Notes under the pieces: model-generated
Database searches by the model: none
Told to the model about the DNA's origin: nothing
What the model saw: the letters and a program-made list of their open reading frames with translations, nothing else
Shown: positions 51,901 to 60,612 of the stretch, piece after piece
Layout of the letters: every line of letters starts with the position of its first letter
How positions within the stretch are numbered: position 1 is the first letter of the stretch
Program-made: the position numbers and the translations under genes
Source: Lachnospiraceae bacterium UBA7086
Lineage (GTDB): Bacteria > Bacillota > Clostridia > Lachnospirales > Lachnospiraceae
Reading direction: 5' to 3'
Length of the DNA stretch: 64,000 nucleotides
Assembly (NCBI GenBank): GCA_002492525.1
Contig: DKZA01000036.1
Location: 1 to 64,000 of the forward strand

Positions 51901-53537
51901 CCAAAACAAGACACTCCACGCCGGGCGTGGGGCTGATTTCGCCGCCGCCGCACCATGATATCTATTCCATTGAAGATTTGGCGCAGTTGATCTATGATCT
52001 GAAAAATGCCAACACCAAGGCCAGGATTTCCGTGAAACTGGTGTCTGAGGCCGGTGTAGGTACAGTGGCGGCCGGTGTGGCCAAGGCGGGTGCTCAGGTC
52101 ATTCTGGTGTCCGGTTATGACGGCGGTACAGGAGCGGCACCTCGTAATTCGATTCATAATGCGGGTCTTCCTTGGGAACTGGGCCTTGCGGAGACGCATC
52201 AGACCCTGATACAGAACGGCCTGCGCAATAAAGTCCGTATCGAGACGGACGGGAAACTGATGAGCGGCAGAGATGTGGCGATTGCGGCCATACTGGGCGC
52301 AGAGGAATTTGGATTTGCCACGGCACCTCTGGTGACTATGGGCTGCCTGATGATGCGGGTATGTAATCTGGATACTTGTCCGGTGGGTGTGGCCACCCAG
52401 AATCCGGAGCTGCGCAAACGTTTTACGGGTAAACCTGAGTATGTGGAGAACTTTATGAGGTTTATTGCCCAGGAACTGCGCGAATATATGGCGAAACTGG
52501 GGGTGCGCAAAGTAGATGAACTGGTGGGCAGAACAGAACTTTTGAAAGTGAAAGAGAACCTGACAGACCGCCAGCGTAAAGTAGATCTGGATTTGATTCT
52601 GAGCAATCCCTACGAAGGGAGCAAGGAGAAATGTATCTTTGATCCGAAACAGGTATATGACTTCCATCTGGAGAGGACACTGGACGAAAAAGTACTGCTG
52701 AAGCAGCTTTCCAAGGCTTTGGATGCCGGACAGAAGAGAAGCCTGGAAGTGGATGTGTCTAACACGGATCGTACTTTCGGCACCATCTTTGGTTCCGAGA
52801 TTACCAGAAGGTTTGGGGATACGCTGGAGGAGGATACCTACCATATTTTATGTAAGGGATCCGGCGGCCAGAGCTTCGGCGCTTTTATTCCCAAAGGGCT
52901 GACCCTGGAACTGGTGGGAGATTCCAATGATTACTTTGGCAAAGGCTTATCGGGCGGTAAGCTGATAGTATATCCCCCTAAAGGATCCACTTTCAAGCAG
53001 GATGAAAATATTATCATCGGCAACGTATCCCTTTACGGGGCAACTTCCGGTAAGGCCTTTATCGCCGGTGTGGCGGGAGAGCGGTTCTGTGTGCGTAATT
53101 CCGGCGCCATTGCGGTGGTGGAAGGTGTGGGTGATCATGGCTGTGAGTATATGACCGGCGGCCGGGTGGTAGTAATCGGTTCCGTGGGCAAGAACTTTGC
53201 GGCCGGCATGAGCGGCGGTATTGCCTATGTGCTTGATGAGAACAACGACCTGTATACCAAGACCAACAAGGAAATGGTCTCCTCTTATGAGATTACCTCA
53301 AAATATGATGTCCTTGAATTGAAAGAAATGATCAAGGAACATGTGGCCTATACCAATTCTGTGAAAGGAAAAGAGATTCTGGACAATTTCGGAGAGTATC
53401 TGCCGAAGTTCAAGAAGATCATTCCCCATGACTATGAGATTATGTTAAAACTCATTGTGCAGATGGAGGAAAAAGGCCTAAGTGCGGAGCAGGCGCAGAT
53501 AGAGGCGTTCTACAAAAAGGACAAGGAGGGGGCGTAA
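48984..53537 (+). CDS. gltB: Glutamate synthase large subunit (GOGAT)
   Basis: The 1,517-residue protein has the full GltB architecture: an Ntn amidotransferase domain with the nucleophile at Cys23 (HDNCGIGA, exposed after propeptide removal), a central domain, a FMN-binding TIM barrel (SGYDGGTGAAPRNS), a 3Fe-4S cluster site (CLMMRVCNLDTCPVG) and a C-terminal beta-helix (GSGGQSFGAFIPKGL). It takes the amide of glutamine and joins it to 2-oxoglutarate to make two glutamates. I chose the ATG at 48984, preceded by AGGAGAAAAG; a longer upstream reading is not conserved. It pairs with GltD encoded 2 bases downstream. Confidence 0.96.
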   Translation: MFDVKRTIPNSPLYREEFEHDNCGIGACVNIKGKKSRAIVENALKIVENLEHRAGKDAEGETGDGVGILTQMPHKFMVKVTKGLGFDIGGEREYGVGTFFFPQDELQRNQAKKMFEIIAEKEGLQFLGWRDVPTVPSVLGHKAVECMPCIMQAFIKKPAGVEKGLDFDRKLYILRRTFEQSTDVTYVVSLSSRTIVYKGMFLVGQLRTFFADLQDKDYESAIAVVHSRFSTNTNPSWERAHPNRFIVHNGEINTIRGNADKMQAREENMESEHLQGQMHKILPAINASGSDSAMLDNTLEFLVMSGMPLPLAVMITIPEPWENNKTMSQKKKDFYQYYATMMEPWDGPASILFCDGDIIGAVLDRNGLRPSRYMITDDDTLILSSEVGVLDIEPSRIVMKERLHPGKMLLVDTVQGRVIDDDELKEKYASAQPYGEWLDSKLVTLKELKIPNQRVPEFTYEERQRMQKAFGYTYEDLKTSILPMAKNGAEAIAAMGVDTPIPVLSRAHHPLFHYFKQLFAQVTNPPIDAIREEVVTSTTVYLGQDGNLLEEMPENCNMLRVHNPILTSTDLLKIKTMKAEGFKVEVIPITYYKNTRLEKAIDRLFVEVDRAYRDGVNIIILSDRGVDENRVAIPSLLAVSALQQHLVSTKKRTSVDIILESAEPREVHHFATLLGFGASAVNPYLAQESIKELIDNHMLDKDYYAAVDDYNSAILHGIVKIASKMGISTIQSYQGSKIFEAIGIDKDVINKYFTNTVCRVGGITLKDIEEEVDTLHSMAFDPLGLSTDTTLDSIGHHQMRSGADEHLYNPETIHLLQESTRRGDYELFKQYTKAVNNEESIKNLRGLMDFNYPKKPVPIEEVESVDTIVTRFKTGAMSYGSISREAHETMAIAMNRLHGKSNSGEGGEDKERLTVGPDGLNRCSAIKQVASGRFGVTSEYLNSAQEIQIKMAQGAKPGEGGHLPGGKVYPWIAKTRHSTPGVGLISPPPHHDIYSIEDLAQLIYDLKNANTKARISVKLVSEAGVGTVAAGVAKAGAQVILVSGYDGGTGAAPRNSIHNAGLPWELGLAETHQTLIQNGLRNKVRIETDGKLMSGRDVAIAAILGAEEFGFATAPLVTMGCLMMRVCNLDTCPVGVATQNPELRKRFTGKPEYVENFMRFIAQELREYMAKLGVRKVDELVGRTELLKVKENLTDRQRKVDLDLILSNPYEGSKEKCIFDPKQVYDFHLERTLDEKVLLKQLSKALDAGQKRSLEVDVSNTDRTFGTIFGSEITRRFGDTLEEDTYHILCKGSGGQSFGAFIPKGLTLELVGDSNDYFGKGLSGGKLIVYPPKGSTFKQDENIIIGNVSLYGATSGKAFIAGVAGERFCVRNSGAIAVVEGVGDHGCEYMTGGRVVVIGSVGKNFAAGMSGGIAYVLDENNDLYTKTNKEMVSSYEITSKYDVLELKEMIKEHVAYTNSVKGKEILDNFGEYLPKFKKIIPHDYEIMLKLIVQMEEKGLSAEQAQIEAFYKKDKEGA

Positions 53538-53539
53538 TC

Positions 53540-55033
53540 ATGGGAAAACCGACAGGATTTATGGAATATGAGCGCAGGGTCTCCAAGGATGTGAGCCCCA
53601 GACAGCGTATTAAGAATTTTAGAGAATTTCATGAGCATCTGCCCATGGAAGAGCAGCAGAAACAGGGTGCACGCTGCATGGACTGCGGCGTACCCTTCTG
53701 CCAGTCAGGCATGACACTTTGCGGGATGACTTCAGGATGTCCTCTGCATAATCTGGTGCCGGAGTGGAACGACTTAGTCTATACCGGCAACTGGGAACAG
53801 GCATACTATCGTCTGCACAAGACCAACAATTTCCCAGAGTTTACTTCCAGAGTGTGTCCGGCGCTGTGCGAGGCGGCTTGTACCTGCGGCTTAAACGGCG
53901 ATCCGGTATCCACCAAAGAAAATGAGTATGCCATCATTGAAAATGCCTATGAAAAAGGGTATGCGGATCCTAAGCCGCCCAAGGTGCGTACCGGTAAAAA
54001 GGTGGCTGTGGTGGGCAGCGGCCCCTCCGGGCTTGCCGTGGCGGATCAGCTTAACAGGCGCGGCCATCTGGTGACGGTGTTTGAGCGTTCCGACAGAATC
54101 GGCGGTCTGCTTATGTATGGTATTCCCAATATGAAACTGGAAAAACATATCATTGACCGGAAAATCAAAGTCATGGAGGCGGAAGGCGTTACTTTTGTGA
54201 CAAACAGCAATATTGGGAAAGACATAAAGGCGGATAAGCTGTTAAAGGAGTTTGACCGGGTGGTGCTCTGCTGCGGTTCTTCCCAACCCAGGGATATCCA
54301 GGCACCGGGCAGAGATGCCAAAGGCATATATTTTGCGGTGGATTTCCTTACGGCCAACACGAAGAGTCTGTTAGATTCCGATTTCCAGGATAAGAAGTAC
54401 GTGGAGACCAGGGATAAAAATGTGGTCATTATCGGCGGCGGAGATACCGGCAACGACTGTGTAGGTACGGCTATCCGTCATGGGGCAAAGTCTGTGACAC
54501 AGATTGAGATGATGCCCAAGGCACCGGATACCAGAGCGGAGAATAATCCCTGGCCGGAATGGCCCAAAGTCTGCAAGACTGACTATGGCCAACAGGAAGC
54601 CATTGAGATTTACGGACATGATCCACGGATTTATGAGTCCACAGTGAAAGAGTTTATAAAGGATAAAAACGGCTGTCTGAAGGCGGTAAAGATTGTTTCT
54701 CTCATCTGGGAGAAAGATCCGGAAACTGGCCGCATGAATATGAAAGAAGTGGAAGGTTCCGAGCAGACACTGGACGCGGAGATTGTACTGATCGCGGCGG
54801 GATTTCTGGGAAGCCAGAAATATGTGACGGATGCCTTCCAGGTGGAAGTGGATGGCAGAACCAATGTAAAGACACAGGCAGGCAGATTTATGACCAGTGT
54901 GGACAGAGTCTTTACCGCAGGCGATATGCATACGGGGCAGTCTCTGGTGGTGAAGGCAATTCGCCAGGGCAGAGAGTGCGCCAGAGAGGTGGATGAGAGC
55001 CTGATGGGATATACGAATCTGTATGTGCAGTGA
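53540..55033 (+). CDS. gltD: Glutamate synthase small subunit, NADPH-dependent
   Basis: The N-terminus carries the Cys pattern for two 4Fe-4S clusters (CMDCGVPFCQSG, CGMTSGCPLHN, CPALCEAACTCG). FAD- and NAD(P)-binding glycine motifs follow: VAVVGSGPSGLAVA (about residue 155) and VVIIGGGDTGNDCVG (about 295). The C-terminal VFTAGDMHTGQSLVV contains the late FAD-binding Asp. At 497 residues it is the standard length. It passes electrons from NADPH to GltB. Only two bases separate it from gltB, so the genes are co-translated. The operon ends in a terminator. Confidence 0.96.
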   Translation: MGKPTGFMEYERRVSKDVSPRQRIKNFREFHEHLPMEEQQKQGARCMDCGVPFCQSGMTLCGMTSGCPLHNLVPEWNDLVYTGNWEQAYYRLHKTNNFPEFTSRVCPALCEAACTCGLNGDPVSTKENEYAIIENAYEKGYADPKPPKVRTGKKVAVVGSGPSGLAVADQLNRRGHLVTVFERSDRIGGLLMYGIPNMKLEKHIIDRKIKVMEAEGVTFVTNSNIGKDIKADKLLKEFDRVVLCCGSSQPRDIQAPGRDAKGIYFAVDFLTANTKSLLDSDFQDKKYVETRDKNVVIIGGGDTGNDCVGTAIRHGAKSVTQIEMMPKAPDTRAENNPWPEWPKVCKTDYGQQEAIEIYGHDPRIYESTVKEFIKDKNGCLKAVKIVSLIWEKDPETGRMNMKEVEGSEQTLDAEIVLIAAGFLGSQKYVTDAFQVEVDGRTNVKTQAGRFMTSVDRVFTAGDMHTGQSLVVKAIRQGRECAREVDESLMGYTNLYVQ

Positions 55034-55100
55034 TGGCAGAGATGATTCTTAAGTCAAAGACCCCGCGGGAATAAAGAATGGAGTCCTATGAGATAAGAGA

Positions 55101-55136
55101 GCGCATGGTGGGAGCAATTCTTACCATGTGCTTTTT
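55101..55136 (+). terminator. Terminator of the gltBD operon
   Basis: GCGCATGGT (55101-55109) pairs with ACCATGTGC (55123-55131), with one G-T pair, followed by TTTTT. Confidence 0.75.
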
Positions 55137-55204
55137 GCGGTATAGGATGATAAGAAATGGAATAAGATAACAAAATGAAATAGTTTGCAATAAGCAGGAC
55201 AAAC

Positions 55205-55319
55205 ATTCTGAAAAAAGTGGATTGAAAGTTCTGAAAAAAGTGGATTGAAAATTCTGAAAAATGCGGGTTGAAAATTCTGAAAAAGGTGGATTAGAAAATC
55301 CGAAAAAGGTGGATTACAT
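55205..55319. repeat. Five-copy 23-bp tandem repeat upstream of the L,D-transpeptidase promoter
   Basis: Units based on TTCTGAAAAAAGTGGATTG and a few A bases begin at 55206, 55229, 55252, 55275 and 55298, each exactly 23 bases apart. The first three are nearly identical, the last two carry changes. Each holds an A-tract. The array ends one or two bases before the -35 of the promoter at 55321. It is not coding in a plausible frame. The 390-base gap after gltD holds this array, the gltBD terminator and the promoter. Confidence 0.85.
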
Positions 55320-55320
55320 A

Positions 55321-55349
55321 TTGCACAGAAAGTAAAAACAACATATAAT
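55321..55349 (+). promoter_or_regulatory. Promoter of the L,D-transpeptidase gene
   Basis: TTGCAC (55321-55326) and TATAAT (55344-55349) are separated by 17 bp and lie directly after the 23-bp repeats, whose A-tracts could act as UP-element-like DNA. Confidence 0.7.
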
Positions 55350-55424
55350 GGGGCCACGGAAGGATGGCGTATTTGTGGTACCGATTACGGCATTGAAAGA
55401 TTAATTATAAGGAAAGCAGGGCAG

Positions 55425-57044
55425 ATGGGGCGAAAGCAAAGAAAACGCAAGCAAAGAAAGCATAAAAAAATAATGATATCCAAAAAGCAGGGGATTTTAT
55501 TTCTGTCAGCGTTTTTCATGATGACGTTTCTTGTCCTGCTGGTTGTTTATATTGTGGGCCTTAACCGTTATCAGAGCTGTTTCTTGCATGGTACGCTGAT
55601 CGATGAGGTGGATGTGTCAGGGATGTCGATCGCACAACTGGAGGAACAGATTGGGCAGTATTCGCTTCATGTGATAGAACGGCAGGCCGACGGAACAGTT
55701 CTGGAAGAGGAAATATTGGGAAGGGAGATTGGACTTGCCTATATTTCTACAGAACATCTGCAGGATGTTTTGAAACAGCAAAATCCTTACCTTTGGTTTT
55801 TGAAACAGGAATCCGTTTATGAAACAGATACAGCGCTCTTTTATGAAGAGGATGTGTTAGAAGAAAAGATAGATGCGCTGCGGGGCTTTCAAAAAGAATT
55901 TGTAAAGGAGCCGGCGGATGCTTACATAGGGGATTATATTCCAGGCAAAGGTTTTGAGCTGGTAGCCGAGAACCGTGGAAACCGATTGAATCGGGCCAGG
56001 ACGGCAGAGGCGGTCAAAGAGGCGGTTGGCGGTCTGCAGGAGCAGGTGGATCTGGAAGCGGCCGGCTGTTATGAGGAACCCAAGGTTACGCTGGAAGATG
56101 CAGGCCTGAAAGCAACCTACGGAAAGCTTCAAAATTACGTGAATACTGTTGTTACTTATACCTTTGGAACGCAAAGAGAGGTTCTGGATGCAGATACGGT
56201 AGCAGGCTGGATTATACGAAAAGGAAACCAGGCGGAACTTGACCCGGAACTGGTCAAAGAGTATGTGAACTCTCTGCGGAAAAAGCATGATACGATTTTT
56301 CACAGGAGAACCTTTTTAACCAGCTACGGGGAAGAAGTGACCATTGACCAGGGAGATTATGGCTGGTGGATGGATGTAGGGCAGGAGACGGAAGAGCTGA
56401 TCGGACTTTTGGAGAGGGGAGAGAGTACAGAGCGGATTCCCGTCTACAGACAGACGGCGGCCTCCTTTGAAACGCCGGATTATGGCGATTCTTATGTGGA
56501 AATTAATCTGACGGCCCAGCATTTATTTTTGTACCAGAATGGGGAATGTGTCCTGGAATCTGATTTTGTGTCCGGCAATCCCTCCAGAGGCAACGAAACG
56601 CCGGCAGGAATTTACGGCATTACTTATAAAGAACGGGATGCGACGCTGACGGGGGAGACTTACCGGACGCCGGTTTCTTTCTGGATGCCTTTTAATAACA
56701 ATGTGGGGATGCATGACGCTTCGTGGAGAAGCGAGTTCGGCCGAAATATTTATATGACGAACGGGTCCCATGGCTGTATCAATCTGCCTTATTCGGCCGC
56801 AGAGGAAATTTATGGTTATGTGGAAAAAGGCACACCGGTCATTTGCTATCATCTGCCGGGAACAGAACCGGAGCCGCTTCCGGAGATACCATTGGAACCG
56901 GAGCCGGAGACAGAGCCGGTGCCTGTAATAGAAACAGAGCCCGGGGCAGGGCCGGTAACAGAGGCAGGGTCAGAGCCTGTAACAGAGTCTGGATCAGAGC
57001 AGCAGGCGGTGGTGGAAGAACCGCCGTTAACAGAGGGGCAGTGA
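55425..57044 (+). CDS. L,D-transpeptidase (YkuD) with N-terminal membrane anchor
   Basis: A basic N-terminus (about 20 residues of Lys/Arg) and one membrane helix (about 21-45) put the rest outside the cell. A long region with repeated peptidoglycan-binding-type modules follows. The YkuD catalytic domain spans about 365-480, with HxxxxxxxxxSHGCINLP carrying the active His and Cys near residues 447-450. The C-terminal 60 residues are a Pro/Glu repeat tail. It makes 3-3 cross-links in peptidoglycan. Length, 539 residues, is typical of Clostridia L,D-transpeptidases. The promoter and tandem array upstream are its own. Confidence 0.85.
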   Translation: MGRKQRKRKQRKHKKIMISKKQGILFLSAFFMMTFLVLLVVYIVGLNRYQSCFLHGTLIDEVDVSGMSIAQLEEQIGQYSLHVIERQADGTVLEEEILGREIGLAYISTEHLQDVLKQQNPYLWFLKQESVYETDTALFYEEDVLEEKIDALRGFQKEFVKEPADAYIGDYIPGKGFELVAENRGNRLNRARTAEAVKEAVGGLQEQVDLEAAGCYEEPKVTLEDAGLKATYGKLQNYVNTVVTYTFGTQREVLDADTVAGWIIRKGNQAELDPELVKEYVNSLRKKHDTIFHRRTFLTSYGEEVTIDQGDYGWWMDVGQETEELIGLLERGESTERIPVYRQTAASFETPDYGDSYVEINLTAQHLFLYQNGECVLESDFVSGNPSRGNETPAGIYGITYKERDATLTGETYRTPVSFWMPFNNNVGMHDASWRSEFGRNIYMTNGSHGCINLPYSAAEEIYGYVEKGTPVICYHLPGTEPEPLPEIPLEPEPETEPVPVIETEPGAGPVTEAGSEPVTESGSEQQAVVEEPPLTEGQ

Positions 57045-57067
57045 GAAGGAAACACACTGCCCTTTTT
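57036..57067 (+). terminator. Terminator overlapping the L,D-transpeptidase stop
   Basis: GGGCAGTG (57036-57043) pairs perfectly with CACTGCCC (57055-57062), followed by TTTTT. The stem covers the TGA stop codon. Confidence 0.75.
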
Positions 57068-57147
57068 CTTATATTTTTCCTCTTATCTTATATTTTTCCC
57101 ATTTTTTTATAATAAATAACCCATATAATAAAAGGGGAGGGACTGCC

Positions 57148-58929
57148 ATGCGGGAAGTTAGTTTTGATAGAAAGAGTATCAGGACGCGGTTGATTATGGC
57201 TTTTGTTGTCACATCATTTTTGCCGATTGCCCTGGTGAATATTATATCATATTATAATACATCCAGATTAGTCAGACAGAATGTGGAGAGTATGACCAAT
57301 GCCAATCTGGAGCAGACAAAGGTGAGCCTGGATGTGTGGCTGGATTCCTACGAGGATATTCTGTTTCAGGTCTATACAGATGATGATATCGTGGATTTAG
57401 TGGACAAGATCAATGCCGGGGAGGATGTGGCGAACAACAGGCAGATGCTTAGAAAGACTCTGAGGGGATTGTTCTATACCAAGGATTATGTGAAATCTAT
57501 TTCCGTGATTACAGACAGCGGTGAGCTGGTATTTTATGATCAGCTGACAGCATCTACCACACGTACCTCTTGGATGGAAAGTATTTCTATGTCCCAGGAA
57601 GAACTATATCACGAAATCAGCAGTGATAATAAAACGCATATCATGCCAACCGGAGAGAAAGTGGTTTTTGGGAGTAATTCCTGCTATTTATTTCATATTG
57701 GGCACAGAATTATTGATTATCGGGATGTGGATAAACAGTGTGGGGTTGTATTGGTCAGTATTGATGAGAAATTGTTGGAAGAAATCTGTTCTACTACCGA
57801 GAATGGTTTGAATTTTATTGTAGATGGTGAGGGGTGTTTGGTTTCTTGTGCCGAATCTGAGAAAATAGGACAGGCTATTTACTCAAAAGAGGCAGGAGAA
57901 GGAGACAAAAAGGCGGCTTACCAGCGGATTGCCATGGAGACAGGCCTCTTGGGCGAGACAGAGCTTTCTATTTATTCGGTGCATGATGAAGAGACAGGGT
58001 GGGAAATTGTCCGTGCGACGAATCAGGAAGAATTGATTTCAGCGCTTAGGCAGCAGCAACAGCTTTCGGGATTGATCATCGTCCTATCTTTGTGTGCGGT
58101 GGTGTTGGTTATGTTTGGTCAGGTGTCAAGGATGACCGGTTCTATCAAAAAAGTGGTTGAGACTATGAGAAAAGCCGGCAAGGGTGATCTGACAATCCGG
58201 GTAGAGGCGGATAAGACGAGACCCACGGAGATCGAAGTCATTGCAGAAGAGTTTAATTCTATGATGGATAAGATGAAGAAGTCGGTTGAAAAGCAGAAAA
58301 ATGCGGAGATTGCCGCTCTGGAAGCACAAATCAATCCGCATTTTCTATATAATACGCTGGATACGATCAACTGGATGGCAATAGATAAGGATGAATACGA
58401 GATTAGTAATATGATTGGAACGCTTGCCGGTATTTTGCGCTATGGTATTTCCGACAGCAATGGTATTGTAAAGGTTAAGGATGAAGTAGCGTGGTTAAAG
58501 CAATATATCTTTTTGCAGCAGACCAAATTAAAGAATTCCTTTGCGTGTCATATCAATGTGGAACCGGAACTTATGGGATGTTCCATTCATAAGCTGCTTT
58601 TACAACCGTTTATAGAAAATGCTATTTTGCATGGATTTGAGGGCGTTGAGGGATCTCACACACTGGAAATGGATATGGGAAGAAAAGACGACTGGATTCT
58701 GATACGGATTCAGGATAATGGCTGCGGCATACCGGAAGAGATGGTGCGGGAGATGAATGAGGGGATTTTCAGAAAGACGGATAATAAAAACCATATCGGC
58801 ATGGAAAACGCTATCACCAGGATTCATATGTACTATGGGGAGAGCGCGGAAGTGAAGATAGAAAGCCGGCTGGGACAGGGGACAGTGGTACAGATTCTGA
58901 TTCCTGTAGATGATGAGACAGTGGAATAA
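57148..58929 (+). CDS. Sensor histidine kinase, YesM family
   Basis: Two membrane segments (about residues 12-35 and 305-325) enclose an extracellular ligand domain of about 265 residues, of the Cache/sensor type. A HAMP linker follows, then the His_kinase domain with the phospho-accepting His in AQINPHFLYNTLDTINWM (about residue 397), and HATPase with IQDNGCGIP and a GMENAITR G-box. This is the typical YesM organisation, which senses extracellular sugars. Its partner regulator is encoded 30 bases downstream and a sugar ABC transporter follows, so that transporter is the likely target. The gene is monocistronic with respect to the transpeptidase. Confidence 0.9.
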   Translation: MREVSFDRKSIRTRLIMAFVVTSFLPIALVNIISYYNTSRLVRQNVESMTNANLEQTKVSLDVWLDSYEDILFQVYTDDDIVDLVDKINAGEDVANNRQMLRKTLRGLFYTKDYVKSISVITDSGELVFYDQLTASTTRTSWMESISMSQEELYHEISSDNKTHIMPTGEKVVFGSNSCYLFHIGHRIIDYRDVDKQCGVVLVSIDEKLLEEICSTTENGLNFIVDGEGCLVSCAESEKIGQAIYSKEAGEGDKKAAYQRIAMETGLLGETELSIYSVHDEETGWEIVRATNQEELISALRQQQQLSGLIIVLSLCAVVLVMFGQVSRMTGSIKKVVETMRKAGKGDLTIRVEADKTRPTEIEVIAEEFNSMMDKMKKSVEKQKNAEIAALEAQINPHFLYNTLDTINWMAIDKDEYEISNMIGTLAGILRYGISDSNGIVKVKDEVAWLKQYIFLQQTKLKNSFACHINVEPELMGCSIHKLLLQPFIENAILHGFEGVEGSHTLEMDMGRKDDWILIRIQDNGCGIPEEMVREMNEGIFRKTDNKNHIGMENAITRIHMYYGESAEVKIESRLGQGTVVQILIPVDDETVE

Positions 58930-58959
58930 ATAATAGGGATACAGGGGGTGAACGGTCTT

Positions 58960-60492
58960 ATGAGAGCGGTGGTTGTGGAAGATGAAATCCTGATCAGAGA
59001 GGGCTTGTGTAAGCTTATGCAAAAGATGTTTCCCGATATTATCATGGAAGGGCGCGCGGGAAATGGACAGGAGGGGCTGCAATATATCAAAGAATATCAG
59101 CCCGATCTGGTCATTACAGACATTAAAATGCCGGTCATGGATGGATTGGAAATGCTTGCGAAAGTACAGGAAGCCGGTCTGTTTCCCAAAGTGGTCGTTT
59201 TGACAGCTTATTCCGAATTTGAATATGCCAAGCAGGCCGTGAAACTGGGCGTTTGTGATTATATCATCAAACCGGTGGTGGTACCGGAGTTTGTGAAGAC
59301 CATTCGCAAGATACAGAATCTGTACGAGCAGGAGCAGAAAAGGACGCCGGAGACGATGGGCAGTTTGGAACATATTGTATCCGGTTTGTTATACGGGGTA
59401 TCTGCACTGGATGATAAGATGCAGGACTTTCTTTATAAAAAGTATGGGATAGCGGAGCAGACACCGTTGCTTGAATTGCTGATTTATATGGGGAACAATT
59501 TTGAGAAGGACCGGGAGAAAAAGCGCAAAGAAATGTGCCGGGTTCTGGAACAGAAGAAAATACGGTACTGTCTGGTTGATATGGAGTATGACAAAGCGGT
59601 TCTTGCTCTGCTTTATGAGTATTCTTCAAGACAGGAGATAGAACGCTGGTATCAGAATCAGATTTTATTTCAGAAAAGGGATGTGCGGGAGCGGCATATC
59701 AGTTATGGGATGGTGGAGGTTATCGGTGCACAGGCGATCAGGGAGGGATACCAGACCCTGCTTCCTTATATGGACTGGAACATTGTTCTGGGGGACGATG
59801 TCCTCATATCTTATCCCAGGATTGCAGATGTACAGACAGAGATATGTATCTATCCGGTGGAACTGGAAAATCAGATAAAGGCGGCAATATGTACAGGGGA
59901 AGAGGATAAAATCCGTGAAATCACAAAACGCTTTCATGCATATTTTCAGGACGGGCGGATGTATTCACCCAGAGAAATTAAGGGTTCTTATGTGCGTTTC
60001 CAGTGGGCGGTCTTAAATATAGCCAAAGAAGTAGGATGCATAGAGTATCAGCAGATTGACCAAAAAAATCTTCTGGATCATATTATGGGTGCAAAGACAG
60101 AGGAAGAATTGCAGCAAAGTCTTGCGGAACTTCTTGACCATCTGCGTATTTCCGGAAAAGAGGCGGAGATTATGAGTCTTGCCGTCAAGAAGACACAGAG
60201 TATGATTCATGAATTTTATGCAGACGGCATTACTCTAAGTGAGATTGCGGACAGGCTGAATCTGACGCAGGAGTATCTTGGGAGCCAGTTTCACAAAGAA
60301 GTGGGGGAGAATTTCAGTACCTATATCCGGAATTATCGTTTGGCCAAGGCAAAGGAATTATTGATTGGAACACAGTTGAAACAGTATGAGATTGCCGCAA
60401 AAGTGGGATATGCAGATGCCAAATATTTTGCCAGGGTCTTTAAGGAATGTGTGGGGATGTCACCGGCGGAATACAGAAAGTCTAATCGTTAG
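58960..60492 (+). CDS. Response regulator with AraC-type output, YesN family
   Basis: The receiver domain is complete, with phospho-accepting Asp53 in LVITDIKMPVMDGLEML, early acidic pair VVEDE, and Lys in FIKP-like IIKPVVVPE. A middle domain of about 250 residues precedes a C-terminal AraC/XylS helix-turn-helix pair (ITLSEIADRLNLTQEYLGSQFHKEVG and ELLIGTQLKQYEIAAKVGYADAKYFARVFK in part). Total 510 residues. I chose the ATG at 58960 because AGGGGGTG lies nine bases upstream. It pairs with the kinase just before it and should activate the sugar transporter genes that follow. Confidence 0.9.
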   Translation: MRAVVVEDEILIREGLCKLMQKMFPDIIMEGRAGNGQEGLQYIKEYQPDLVITDIKMPVMDGLEMLAKVQEAGLFPKVVVLTAYSEFEYAKQAVKLGVCDYIIKPVVVPEFVKTIRKIQNLYEQEQKRTPETMGSLEHIVSGLLYGVSALDDKMQDFLYKKYGIAEQTPLLELLIYMGNNFEKDREKKRKEMCRVLEQKKIRYCLVDMEYDKAVLALLYEYSSRQEIERWYQNQILFQKRDVRERHISYGMVEVIGAQAIREGYQTLLPYMDWNIVLGDDVLISYPRIADVQTEICIYPVELENQIKAAICTGEEDKIREITKRFHAYFQDGRMYSPREIKGSYVRFQWAVLNIAKEVGCIEYQQIDQKNLLDHIMGAKTEEELQQSLAELLDHLRISGKEAEIMSLAVKKTQSMIHEFYADGITLSEIADRLNLTQEYLGSQFHKEVGENFSTYIRNYRLAKAKELLIGTQLKQYEIAAKVGYADAKYFARVFKECVGMSPAEYRKSNR

Positions 60493-60612
60493 AACAATGA
60501 TATTAGATTTTTTATCCTTTTTCATTTTTCTCCCGTTTGAGGAGGATATAAAAGGCAGTATGATAAAGGCATCAAAAAGAAAACCGGTACAAAAGGTTGG
60601 AGGAGGAAGAGA

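Noticed and set aside
51804..52844. Minus-strand reading frame of 346 codons within gltB
   Set aside because: It lies wholly within the FMN-binding part of GltB and reads as a non-natural protein of uneven composition.
55205..55319. Short CRISPR array
   Set aside because: The units are contiguous 23-bp tandem repeats without unique spacers, and no cas genes are near.
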